A stretch of 64,000 bases of DNA. Source: Soonwooa sp032078105. GTDB lineage: Bacteria > Bacteroidota > Bacteroidia > Flavobacteriales > Weeksellaceae. A program made the position numbers and the translations under genes. Positions within the stretch are counted from its first letter, which is position 1; each line of letters opens with the position of its first letter. A model generated the notes under the pieces. That model had not been told where the DNA came from, made no database searches, and worked only from the letters and a program-made list of their open reading frames with translations. Of the stretch, positions 9,216-16,710 are shown one piece after another. The stretch is taken from assembly GCA_046269235.1 (NCBI GenBank), contig JBJZOS010000004.1, forward strand, positions 186,001-250,000, written 5' to 3'.

Positions 9216-9815
9216 ATGGCGAAAATTAAACCAAAAAGACATGGAGTAGTAACCGACATGACAGCAATGTGTGATGTTGCCTTCTTACTGCTTACATTCT
9301 TTATCTTGACCACTCAGTTCAAAAAACCTGATGTGGAGCAAATCAAACCGCCATCATCAATATCAGAGAAATTGTTACCTGATGCAAGTCTTATGACCAT
9401 CAACGTAACACCAGAAGGTAAATTCTATTTTACACCAGTAGATAACGGCTCAGAAAGAGTACAGTTATTAGAAAAAATGGGTGCTAAATACGGAATGACT
9501 TTCGACGATAAAGAAAAGGTGGCATTTGCGAAAGTGCAAACAATCGGTGTTCCGATGAATCAGCTGAAAGGTTATTTGAAACTGAGTGATGATCAAATGA
9601 AATCTTTTAAAGCAGATAAAGGAGTGCCTTTGGATAGCGTTAATAAGCAAGTTATCGATTGGGTAGAACAAAGTTTGGCTGTTAATCCTAGTTACAAGTT
9701 AGCTATCAAAGGAGACGTGACAACAAAATATCCAAAAGTTAAAGACTTATTTGAAGGCTTGAGAGATATAGATTTTCTTAAGTTTTGGTTAATAACATCT
9801 CAAGAAGGGAAATAA
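9216..9815 (+). CDS. exbD: ExbD/TolR-type biopolymer transport protein (first copy)
   Basis: The 199-residue protein starts with the ExbD hallmark: a short basic N-tail, then VTDMTAMCDVAFLLLTFFILTTQF, one membrane helix carrying the aspartate (about residue 20) expected to carry protons. The periplasmic domain is longer than usual and ends with a KFWLITSQEGK tail. It lies 74 bp after exbB and 9 bp before a second exbD. The CDVAFL variant, with a cysteine before the aspartate, differs from VDLGFL in the next copy, so the two probably form a hetero-dimeric D pair. Confidence 0.92.
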   Translation: MAKIKPKRHGVVTDMTAMCDVAFLLLTFFILTTQFKKPDVEQIKPPSSISEKLLPDASLMTINVTPEGKFYFTPVDNGSERVQLLEKMGAKYGMTFDDKEKVAFAKVQTIGVPMNQLKGYLKLSDDQMKSFKADKGVPLDSVNKQVIDWVEQSLAVNPSYKLAIKGDVTTKYPKVKDLFEGLRDIDFLKFWLITSQEGK

Positions 9816-9824
9816 TAAATAGAA

Positions 9825-10367
9825 ATGGCAGAAGTACAAGTACAAGAAAAAGGCGGAAAAGGCGGTAAGGTACGCTCCAAAAAGCAGAATACCAGAGTCG
9901 ATATGACGCCAATGGTAGACTTAGGGTTTCTATTGATTACCTTCTTCATGTTTACCACAACTTTCAGTAAACCTAACGTGATGGATCTTGGTCTTCCGGC
10001 AAAACCGAAAGATGAGACTCAAAAACCGCCAGATACTGAAATTAAATTGAGCAACTCTATCTCAATTATTATTGGGAAAGATAATAGAGTTTTCTATCAC
10101 CAACAAGATCAAGCAGGTCTTACTGACCAAACCTTGATAGAGACAAAGTATGATAGAGAAGGGATTACAAAAGTAATCGAGCAAGCAAAAGCGAGAGCGG
10201 CAGATCAGAACATGTTTACTGTGATTATTAAGCCGACTGATGATGCAGTGTACAAAAACTTTGTAGATATTCTTGACGAAATGGCTATTACTAAGAATGA
10301 AAGATATGGGGTTACCGATATCAAACCTTGGGAATTGACTGTTTATAAAAAGAAAGTTGGAGAATAA
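9825..10367 (+). CDS. exbD: ExbD/TolR-type biopolymer transport protein (second copy)
   Basis: The second ExbD of the operon has 180 residues. The N-terminal motif VDMTPMVDLGFLLITFFMFTTTFSKP contains the single membrane helix and the aspartate (about residue 33) needed for proton coupling. The basic, glycine-rich N-tail (EKGGKGGKVRSKKQ) is cytoplasmic. The periplasmic part ends with a TolR-like stretch (IIKPTDDAVYKNFVDILDEM). It follows the first exbD by 9 bp and precedes tonB by 36 bp, which supports one transcript. Confidence 0.92.
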   Translation: MAEVQVQEKGGKGGKVRSKKQNTRVDMTPMVDLGFLLITFFMFTTTFSKPNVMDLGLPAKPKDETQKPPDTEIKLSNSISIIIGKDNRVFYHQQDQAGLTDQTLIETKYDREGITKVIEQAKARAADQNMFTVIIKPTDDAVYKNFVDILDEMAITKNERYGVTDIKPWELTVYKKKVGE

Positions 10368-10403
10368 TCTCCGTGCTACAATTAATTCTTAAATATTAAG
10401 AAA

Positions 10404-11246
10404 ATGTCAGAGAATTCAAATTACAATCCAGAAAATCTATCATTAGATGAGATTGTATTTCAGAATAGAAATAAAGAGTATGGTGCATACGATCTGAGAA
10501 CTGAGTATCCGAAGATGTTGACGAAGTCATTTATTTTTGGAACAATTTTCTTCTTAGTTGCAGTTATATCTCCATTTGTATATCTGAAGATTAAGCAAAT
10601 GAACGCTGCTGATAAAACGGAAGTAGACGCAAATCTTATTGAGATTTTGCCAGAGCAGCCAGTTTTAGAGCAGCCTAAAGAAGAGGAACCACCGCCACCG
10701 CCACCACCAAAAGTGGAGCCGGAGAAAATTGAAGTCATTCAAAATGTTGTTCCTGAACCTAAAAGAGAGCCAAAGGTAGAAACACCTCCACCACCGATTA
10801 CAAAGCAGTTAGAGACAACTACTGGTCTTGTTAGTCAAGAAGGTGTTAGGAAACCAGACTTTACGCCACCGCCACCGCCACCTGGTCCAGGTAAAGTGAC
10901 GACAGCTGAAGTTAAAGCTCCTGTTAATACTAACGAGGTATATGCTGAAGTAGATCAGTCTGCTGAATATCCTGGTGGTCTTGGAAGTTTCCGTAAGTAT
11001 GTTGGTGAGAATATTGATTCTTCTAACATGGAGGGTGAAGGACAATTAACAGTTAAGTTACGATTCATCGTGGAAAGAGATGGTTCGGTTTCTGATGTTA
11101 AGGTTGTACAGAAATCAGGAAATTCTGATTTTGACTCTGAAGCAGTTAGTGTTGTTAAGAGACAAAAGAAATGGAAGCCTGCTAAACTTAACGGTGAAAG
11201 CGTGAGATCATATTTCTCAATTCCAATTACAATGCAATTTCAATAA
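10404..11246 (+). CDS. tonB: TonB-type energy transducer
   Basis: The 280-residue protein spans the periplasm to pass energy from ExbB/ExbD to outer-membrane receptors. It has a cytoplasmic N-tail, one membrane helix (about 41-62), a long Pro/Glu/Lys spacer with several proline runs (PPPPPPPKVEPEK, TPPPPPPGPGK), and a C-terminal TonB domain (EYPGGLGSFRKYV through LTVKLRFIVERDGSVSDVKVVQKSG to SYFSIPITMQFQ). The N-terminal NPENLSLDEIVFQNRNKEYGAYDLR stretch is a conserved feature of Bacteroidetes TonB proteins encoded with ExbB/ExbD. It closes the operon before a strong terminator. The receptor at 43.6-46.0 kb is a possible client. Confidence 0.93.
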   Translation: MSENSNYNPENLSLDEIVFQNRNKEYGAYDLRTEYPKMLTKSFIFGTIFFLVAVISPFVYLKIKQMNAADKTEVDANLIEILPEQPVLEQPKEEEPPPPPPPKVEPEKIEVIQNVVPEPKREPKVETPPPPITKQLETTTGLVSQEGVRKPDFTPPPPPPGPGKVTTAEVKAPVNTNEVYAEVDQSAEYPGGLGSFRKYVGENIDSSNMEGEGQLTVKLRFIVERDGSVSDVKVVQKSGNSDFDSEAVSVVKRQKKWKPAKLNGESVRSYFSIPITMQFQ

Positions 11247-11264
11247 TTAGCATTTATTAACATA

Positions 11265-11294
11265 AGAAAGAGAAGCTTTGGCTTCTCTTTTTTT
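11265..11294 (+). terminator. Terminator of the exbB-tonB operon
   Basis: Arms AAAGAGAAGC (11267-11276) and GCTTCTCTTT (11281-11290), loop TTTG, followed by a T-run. It begins about 20 bp past the tonB stop. Confidence 0.9.
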
Positions 11295-11308
11295 GTATCT
11301 TTGTTACT

Positions 11309-11506
11309 ATGATGTTTAATTGGTTGTCAGTAATCACAGGTTTTTTTTATGCCGTTCTGGGTGTCGTGGTTATTATTTATAAATTTTTTGTAATTCAGCT
11401 TGAGCCGAATATTGCTTATCCATTAGGAGTTATTTTAATTGGTTACGGAATTTTCCGTGTTTTCCGTGCTATTAAAAAAATAAGAGATAGTCGTTATGAA
11501 GAATAG
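11309..11506 (+). CDS. Small two-helix membrane protein
   Basis: The 65-residue protein has two hydrophobic segments (about 6-27 and 34-52) and a basic C-tail (IKKIRDSRYEE). No family is recognised; similar small proteins commonly precede PstS-like lipoproteins in Flavobacteriia. Its stop overlaps the start of the next gene by 11 bp, implying translational coupling. A -7 element TATCTTTG (11296-11303) lies only 5 bp before the start codon, so the mRNA may have almost no leader. Confidence 0.7.
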   Translation: MMFNWLSVITGFFYAVLGVVVIIYKFFVIQLEPNIAYPLGVILIGYGIFRVFRAIKKIRDSRYEE

Positions 11507-12368
11507 TATTTTAGTTGTATTCGCTTTTTTCTTTTTATTTTCATGTAATAAATCTAAAAAAGAAGCTTTGGATACGCCTAGCCAAGGCACAATTACATTG
11601 GAAGCGGATGAATCTTTTAGAAGTGTTACAGAAGCTTTAACAGAGCGCTATATGGCACTAAATCCCAATACGAAAATCAATGTCATATATACCAAAGAAG
11701 ATCTTGGCTTACTAGATCTTTTAGATAGAAAAACGCGAGTCATTGTCATGTCTCGTAACTTGACAAAGTCGGAGAAAGATGCTTACGATAAAAAAATAAA
11801 TTTGCCATGGCAACCTGCAAAATTTGCTGCGGATGCATTAGTCTTTGTTGTTTCTAAAGAAAATTCTACCGTTAAAGAATTAAGTGTTGATGAGATTAAG
11901 AAAAGAATTTCTTCTGACGAAAAAAGTTTAATCTTTGATGGCGCTAACTCTAGTAATATTAATTTTATTGCGCAGCAGTTTAATGTAAAGCCTTCTGCTC
12001 TAAAATATTCAATTATTAAAGGTAATGATAATATTATCAAAGAATTAGAGAAACATCCTAACAAAATTGGTGTGATTAGCCTTAATACAATTTCGCGTCC
12101 TTATGGTGACGAAGCGACCATGCTAAGAGATAAAATCAATGTCTTGCCAATTGTTGATAAAGGCAAATCTTATACACCAACAGTTGATAATCTACAGGAC
12201 ATGCAATATCCATTTACAAGAGTTCTATATTTCTTAACCAATGAGGCTTATTATGGTCTTGGGAATGGTTTTATACGATTTGCATGTACACAACTTGGGC
12301 AGATCGTTGTTGAGAAAGAAGGGCTTCAGCCTTACAATCTATATCGCCGGGAAGTTCAGATGCGATAA
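11496..12368 (+). CDS. PstS-like substrate-binding lipoprotein
   Basis: The 290-residue protein begins with a lipoprotein signal (hydrophobic core then FSCNK, the cysteine at about residue 17 being the lipid site). It continues with a type II periplasmic-binding fold close to phosphate-binding PstS: TITLEADESFRSVTEALTERY, then the VIVMSRNLTKSEKDAY stretch. No pst permease or ATPase genes are nearby. A solitary PstS-like lipoprotein ahead of a TPR protein is a recurring pair in this group and may serve sensing or envelope stress rather than transport. It starts inside the upstream small gene. Confidence 0.75.
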   Translation: MKNSILVVFAFFFLFSCNKSKKEALDTPSQGTITLEADESFRSVTEALTERYMALNPNTKINVIYTKEDLGLLDLLDRKTRVIVMSRNLTKSEKDAYDKKINLPWQPAKFAADALVFVVSKENSTVKELSVDEIKKRISSDEKSLIFDGANSSNINFIAQQFNVKPSALKYSIIKGNDNIIKELEKHPNKIGVISLNTISRPYGDEATMLRDKINVLPIVDKGKSYTPTVDNLQDMQYPFTRVLYFLTNEAYYGLGNGFIRFACTQLGQIVVEKEGLQPYNLYRREVQMR

Positions 12369-12469
12369 AATGTTAACAAAATTTACGATTTTAAAATAAA
12401 ATTTGGAATGAATCTTGTGTTTCAGTCCATATTCAATATTTAAGTAAACTAAAATAAAATAAAATTATA

Positions 12470-14122
12470 ATGAATTATTCCAAGAAAATTGTTTTGACTG
12501 CGGCTGTTGGATTCTTTTCTCAGTTTGCATTTGCTCAATCTGTGCAAGAAGGTATCATCTATGTTGACAGCCATAAATATGCAAAAGCAAGACAAAATTT
12601 TAATGATTTAATTACAAAAGATCCTTCGGCTAATAACTATTTTTATCTGGGGAATACATATTTAACTCAGTTTGAACCGAATTTTGACAAGGCTAAAGAA
12701 TATTTTGATCAAGGTTTAGCAAAAGATGCTAAAAGTGCTCTTAACAAAGTTGGTTTAGCTTCTATCAAAATTGGGAAAGGTGATAAATCTGGAGAAAACG
12801 ATCTTCGTCAAATTGTTAAAGATACTAAAGAGAAAGACGCCGAGGTACTTTATCGCGCTGCGGAGGCTTTAACGATTTATGAAAAAACAACAAATCCTGA
12901 TTTAGCAATTGAGTTTCTAAACAAAGCTATTGAAAGATCTCAAAAAGCGGGTGTTCCTGCAAATTATTATTATGCGTTAGGAGATGCTTATAGACTTAAG
13001 TCTACTAATGATCCTAAACTAGCTGGTAATGCACTTTCTGCTTATGAAAATGCACTTCCTCTCGCCAAAAGTAAGGCCTCTGTGTATACGAGAATTGCTA
13101 CATTATGGATGGCAGCTCAACAGTGGCAAAAAGCAAAAGATAATCTAGATAAAGCGATTGCAGTTGATCCTTCTTATGCGCCCGCATACAAAGCTTTAGC
13201 TGGTTTTAATATGAAATATCAACGTAACGCTGAAGCGACGCAAGATTTGGTTAAATATTCGCAATATGCTGATGAAGATCCGTCAACCCAGTTAGAGATT
13301 GCTAAATTGTATTTCATTAATGATGATTATGCGAATGCTAAAACCACTTTAGATAAAATTTTTGATAAAGTGGAAGATCCGATTAAGTATAAGCTTCGTG
13401 CTTATGTACAATATGGTTCTGGAGATTATACAGGTGCAAAAGACAATTTAGATAAATTTGTTAGCGCTGTAGATAAAGCTAGAGTTCAGGCTGCGGATCA
13501 AGGTCTTGCTGGTTTAATTGCGGCTGGTTTAGCTAAAGATGAAAAAGATCCTGCTAAAAAAGCAGAATTAGAAGCTCAAGTTCAGTCTAAGATTGCAATT
13601 GCTAAAGCTGCAAAAGATGAAACGATGAAATGGGACGAAGAGTTAGCTAAAATAAAAGGCGGATTTAGCGCGGCGTCTGCTGATCAAGGACCAACTAACC
13701 CACAGATTGAAGGACTTAAGAAAAAAGTGGCTGCTAACCCAGAAGATACCACATCGATGGCATATTTAGCACAAGCTTACCAAGAGGCTAAAAACTGGAA
13801 TGGTGCTGTGTTAACTTGGCAAAAATTGACAAGTTTGCTTCCTGATTGGGCACCAGCTTACAACTCTTTGGCTTATGCGTATCAACAAAGTGGTAACACA
13901 GATTTAGCAAATGGATCTTATCAAAAATATATCGATTTGATTACGAAAAATCCTGCTGAAGTTGAAGCTAATAAAGAATCTCTGTCTTACGCCTATTTTG
14001 CGATAGCTTATGCTAACAAGGATGGAGACAAGGCAAAAGCTAAAGAATATGCTGATAAGGCGGTTGCGCTTAACCCAACCTATCAAGATGCTGTTAATCT
14101 TGTTAAATATTTAAGTAAATAA
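12470..14122 (+). CDS. Periplasmic tetratricopeptide-repeat protein (550 aa)
   Basis: A signal peptide (about 1-22, ending FAFAQS) is followed by an array of TPR helices across the whole protein (for example YFYLGNTYLTQFEPNFDKAKEYFDQGL and WQKAKDNLDKAIAVDPSYAPAYKALAGF). The last 140 residues (from NPQIEGLKKKVAANPED on) are closely similar to the separate 180-residue TPR protein at 47,986-48,528. The role is probably a scaffold in the periplasm or at the outer membrane; no enzymatic motif is seen. It follows the PstS-like lipoprotein by 101 bp and is ended by a strong terminator. Confidence 0.85.
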   Translation: MNYSKKIVLTAAVGFFSQFAFAQSVQEGIIYVDSHKYAKARQNFNDLITKDPSANNYFYLGNTYLTQFEPNFDKAKEYFDQGLAKDAKSALNKVGLASIKIGKGDKSGENDLRQIVKDTKEKDAEVLYRAAEALTIYEKTTNPDLAIEFLNKAIERSQKAGVPANYYYALGDAYRLKSTNDPKLAGNALSAYENALPLAKSKASVYTRIATLWMAAQQWQKAKDNLDKAIAVDPSYAPAYKALAGFNMKYQRNAEATQDLVKYSQYADEDPSTQLEIAKLYFINDDYANAKTTLDKIFDKVEDPIKYKLRAYVQYGSGDYTGAKDNLDKFVSAVDKARVQAADQGLAGLIAAGLAKDEKDPAKKAELEAQVQSKIAIAKAAKDETMKWDEELAKIKGGFSAASADQGPTNPQIEGLKKKVAANPEDTTSMAYLAQAYQEAKNWNGAVLTWQKLTSLLPDWAPAYNSLAYAYQQSGNTDLANGSYQKYIDLITKNPAEVEANKESLSYAYFAIAYANKDGDKAKAKEYADKAVALNPTYQDAVNLVKYLSK

Positions 14123-14135
14123 GATACTAATCCTA

Positions 14136-14170
14136 CAAAAATCCCGTGGTGAAAACTGCGGGATTTTTTT
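14136..14170 (+). terminator. Terminator after the TPR gene
   Basis: A-run, AATCCCG ... CGGGATT hairpin (about 14140-14165) and a T7 run, 14 bp past the TPR stop. Confidence 0.88.
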
Positions 14171-14200
14171 GTTTTCATAAATTTGTAAAAAAATAAGATA

Positions 14201-14917
14201 ATGAAAGTTGACATCTTAGCAATCGGAGCGCATCCTGACGATGTTGAGTTAGGTTGTGGAGGAACAATAGCAAAACTGATTTCGGAAGGAAAAAAAGTAG
14301 CTATAATCGATTTGACACAGGGTGAATTAGGTACTCGCGGAACTAATGAAACGCGCGCCGTGGAAGCTGCTGAAGCGGCAAGAATATTGAAAGTATCTGC
14401 CAGAGAAAATTTGAAGATGAAAGATGGCTTTTTAGAGAATTCTAAAGACTATCAAATGCGAATAGTCAAAATGATTAGAAAATACCAACCAGATATCGTT
14501 TTGGCTAATGCGATTGATGATCGTCATCCTGATCATGCAAAAGGCGCAAAGTTAGCTTCTGACGCTTGTTTTCTTTCCGGACTCCGAAAAATAGAAACCG
14601 AATTGGACAATCAACAACAAGAGGTTTGGCGACCTAAATTGATTTTGCATTATATCCAATGGAAGCATATTCAACCAGAATTTGTCATTGATATTTCTGA
14701 ATTTTTAGATATTAAGATAGCGTCTTGTATGGCTTATAAAACGCAATTTTATGATCCAACCTCTAACGAACCTATGACGCCAATTGCTACAAAAGACTTT
14801 TTGGAGAGTTTAACCTATCGCGCGCAAGATCTTGGACGTCTATCGGGAGTTGCTTACGCTGAGGGTTTTACGTCTGAAAAATTAATTGCTTTGAAAAATT
14901 TTGATAATTTTATTTGA
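14201..14917 (+). CDS. bshB1: Bacillithiol biosynthesis deacetylase BshB1
   Basis: This PIG-L/LmbE-family zinc enzyme removes acetyl from GlcNAc-malate in bacillithiol synthesis, the low-molecular-weight thiol of many Flavobacteriia. The 238 residues contain the metal motif AIGAHPDDVELGCGGT (His and Asp-Asp near 11-14), LTQGELGTRGTNETRAVEAAEAA, and the second metal histidine in DDRHPDHAKGAKLA. Length and the GTRG/RHPDH pair match BshB1 rather than a general LmbE hydrolase. A -7 element TAAATTTG (14178-14185) lies just upstream, after the terminator, so it is probably transcribed alone. Confidence 0.92.
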   Translation: MKVDILAIGAHPDDVELGCGGTIAKLISEGKKVAIIDLTQGELGTRGTNETRAVEAAEAARILKVSARENLKMKDGFLENSKDYQMRIVKMIRKYQPDIVLANAIDDRHPDHAKGAKLASDACFLSGLRKIETELDNQQQEVWRPKLILHYIQWKHIQPEFVIDISEFLDIKIASCMAYKTQFYDPTSNEPMTPIATKDFLESLTYRAQDLGRLSGVAYAEGFTSEKLIALKNFDNFI

Positions 14918-14943
14918 TAGTTAGAATTTTTGTGTTATATTTG
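14913..14943 (+). promoter_or_regulatory. Promoter of tRNA-His
   Basis: TTTG (14913-14916), 19-bp spacer, TATATTTG (14936-14943). The predicted start near 14950 is 7 bp before the tRNA. The -33 box overlaps the bshB1 stop region. Confidence 0.85.
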
Positions 14944-14956
14944 CACACGCAAAAAC

Positions 14957-15031
<75 letters not shown>

Positions 15032-15037
15032 CAAATT

Positions 15038-15072
15038 TTAAAAAGCATTCTATTTTTAGAATGCTTTTTTAG
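15038..15072 (+). terminator. Terminator of tRNA-His
   Basis: Arms AAAGCATTCTA and TAGAATGCTTT with a TTTT loop (about 15042-15067), followed by a T-run, 10 bp past the tRNA. Confidence 0.9.
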
Positions 15073-15640
15073 TTTTGTTTATGATGAGTTTTTTTGAATA
15101 TCTATTTTTATCATGTCAAAACTTTCTACACTTTTAAAAAATTTAGGTTTTAATTACGTCAATTTCTATATTTTGTTTGTGTTCTTTTGCAATAATTAGA
15201 CGTTAAATGAGATTTTATTTTCGATTTTTTTTTTTTTTTTTTTTGATTTTATTCTAAAGTGTAATATCATAAAACATGATCATGTTAATTTTATTTAATT
15301 TTAGCATATTGATATGTTTAGTATTTAAATTTAGGAAATTGTAATTAAGTGTGCTCGTTTGTTGATTTTAAATGCCTATTTAGTTTTTTCTTTTATTTCC
15401 TTAAATCAATATCGTAGATTTTAAAATAATCTCAATGTTTTATTGTTTTAATTTTTGCAGTAATCTACATTGTATTTAAAATATCGTCTTGATAATGTTT
15501 TATGATTAATTATTTGATAATTTGTAAAAATAATTGTTTAAAGTTTTGGTTAATTAATTATTAAGTTATACCTTTACCAGGCCTTAAAAAAGCCTTAGTG
15601 CTAAACAAAGGCAATAAATTTTTTTTCATCATTTGTGTTT
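15073..15640. other. Long AT-rich non-coding region with T20 tract
   Basis: No open frame of note on either strand. The stretch holds an uninterrupted run of 20 T (15225-15244), several TTTAAAAT-type segments, and near its right end a weak hairpin GCCTT ... AAGGC followed by eight T (about 15590-15627). It ends in a strong plus-strand terminator with no plus-strand gene before it, so a small untranslated RNA is possible. Confidence 0.5.
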
Positions 15641-15673
15641 TTAGAATCGTATCTCTGATACGGTTCTTTTTTT
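15641..15673 (+). terminator. Orphan plus-strand terminator
   Basis: AGAATCGTATC (15643-15653), loop TCT, GATACGGTTCT (15657-15667), one imperfect pair, then a T7 run on the plus strand. It abuts the stop of the minus-strand DUF3810 gene. The T-run direction fits a plus-strand transcript, although the only plus-strand gene upstream, tRNA-His, already has its own terminator. Confidence 0.75.
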
Positions 15674-16709
15674 ATGTCTCATAGTAGAGTAGAAGGTAGA
15701 TGAAGTAACTATACGTCACGCTTCCCTCTTGTCGATTTGTCTTTAAAAATAGATCATTAGTCCAGCCGAAAACATCACCTAACAGACTTTCATTCTTTTT
15801 CCTAAAAGCGATTTCGTTGGCTCTGTCTCTTTTCATTTTTTGAGAATATTTTTTAAGAATAAATGCCACCCATTGTGGATCATAAGCCTGAATGTTTGAT
15901 AGAATATTTTTCAAAGCATAAAGGTTTGCGGAATATTCTAATTCGGGTTTTTCAGAATAAATACAATTTAAAAAACCAATAAAGCTAGCTTCCTGTTCTC
16001 TCGCATAACCCAGTTGATGCGCTGCTTCGTGTGATAGTGTAAAAACTTTATTGCTGTCGGGCAAATTGGCGTCATATTGTGCTTCTGCCGTAAAAGGATT
16101 ATAATAGCCTACAATGCCTGTTAAGCTCATTATTTCGCCAAATAAACTGGGTTTTATAGAGATAATATTAGTTGGCGTTTTAGTATTGTATTTTGTTGGT
16201 ATTTTGGCTTGGGTTAAAATGAGTTCGGACTTAATCTTGTCAAGGCTTTCGATTTTATAAATACCATTTTTGTCTTCATTAAGATGTTCCCTGTTTTTAA
16301 TACAAAGCTCCAGATATTTTAGCGATAAGCTTTTTAGTCTTTCGATTGGGATGTTGTCTTTAGGCGTAACTTTAGCAATCGGTTTTTGAAAATACATCAT
16401 TCCCCAAAATATTTGATAAAGAAAGTAGATTGTATTTAAAAATATTAAAAGGTTTATTAGTTGGTATTTTATTCCTTTTTTAAAAATGAAATATATAAGC
16501 ATCGCAATCAACAATCCAAGAACCACATACAAAATATCACCAACAGAAAAACTTAGACTACTAACTATTTTTTGATGTCCTTCTCTTTGCCAATCATAAA
16601 ATTTTGAAAAAAAATCGAGTGCTAATGTCGATTTTGATAGTAGGTAAAAAACAAAAATTTGGGCAAACCAAAGGCCTGCCCAAATTGATATTTTCTTTTT
16701 TTGGGACAT
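15672..16709 (-). CDS. DUF3810 family membrane protein with zinc-protease motif
   Basis: Three hydrophobic helices (about residues 6-26, 52-70 and 78-98 from the chosen start) precede a soluble domain with SHEAAHQLGYAREQEASFIG, an HExxH zinc-metalloprotease motif followed by a downstream glutamate. This matches the DUF3810 family, whose substrate is unknown. The frame is open back to 16748, overlapping the MFS gene, but the ATG at 16709 sits one base past the MFS stop (TAA C ATG). That is a typical coupled start giving MSQKKKISIW, so I use it (345 aa). The gene is therefore the downstream partner of the sugar transporter. Confidence 0.85.
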   Translation of the reverse strand: MSQKKKISIWAGLWFAQIFVFYLLSKSTLALDFFSKFYDWQREGHQKIVSSLSFSVGDILYVVLGLLIAMLIYFIFKKGIKYQLINLLIFLNTIYFLYQIFWGMMYFQKPIAKVTPKDNIPIERLKSLSLKYLELCIKNREHLNEDKNGIYKIESLDKIKSELILTQAKIPTKYNTKTPTNIISIKPSLFGEIMSLTGIVGYYNPFTAEAQYDANLPDSNKVFTLSHEAAHQLGYAREQEASFIGFLNCIYSEKPELEYSANLYALKNILSNIQAYDPQWVAFILKKYSQKMKRDRANEIAFRKKNESLLGDVFGWTNDLFLKTNRQEGSVTYSYFIYLLLYYET

Positions 16710-16710
16710 G

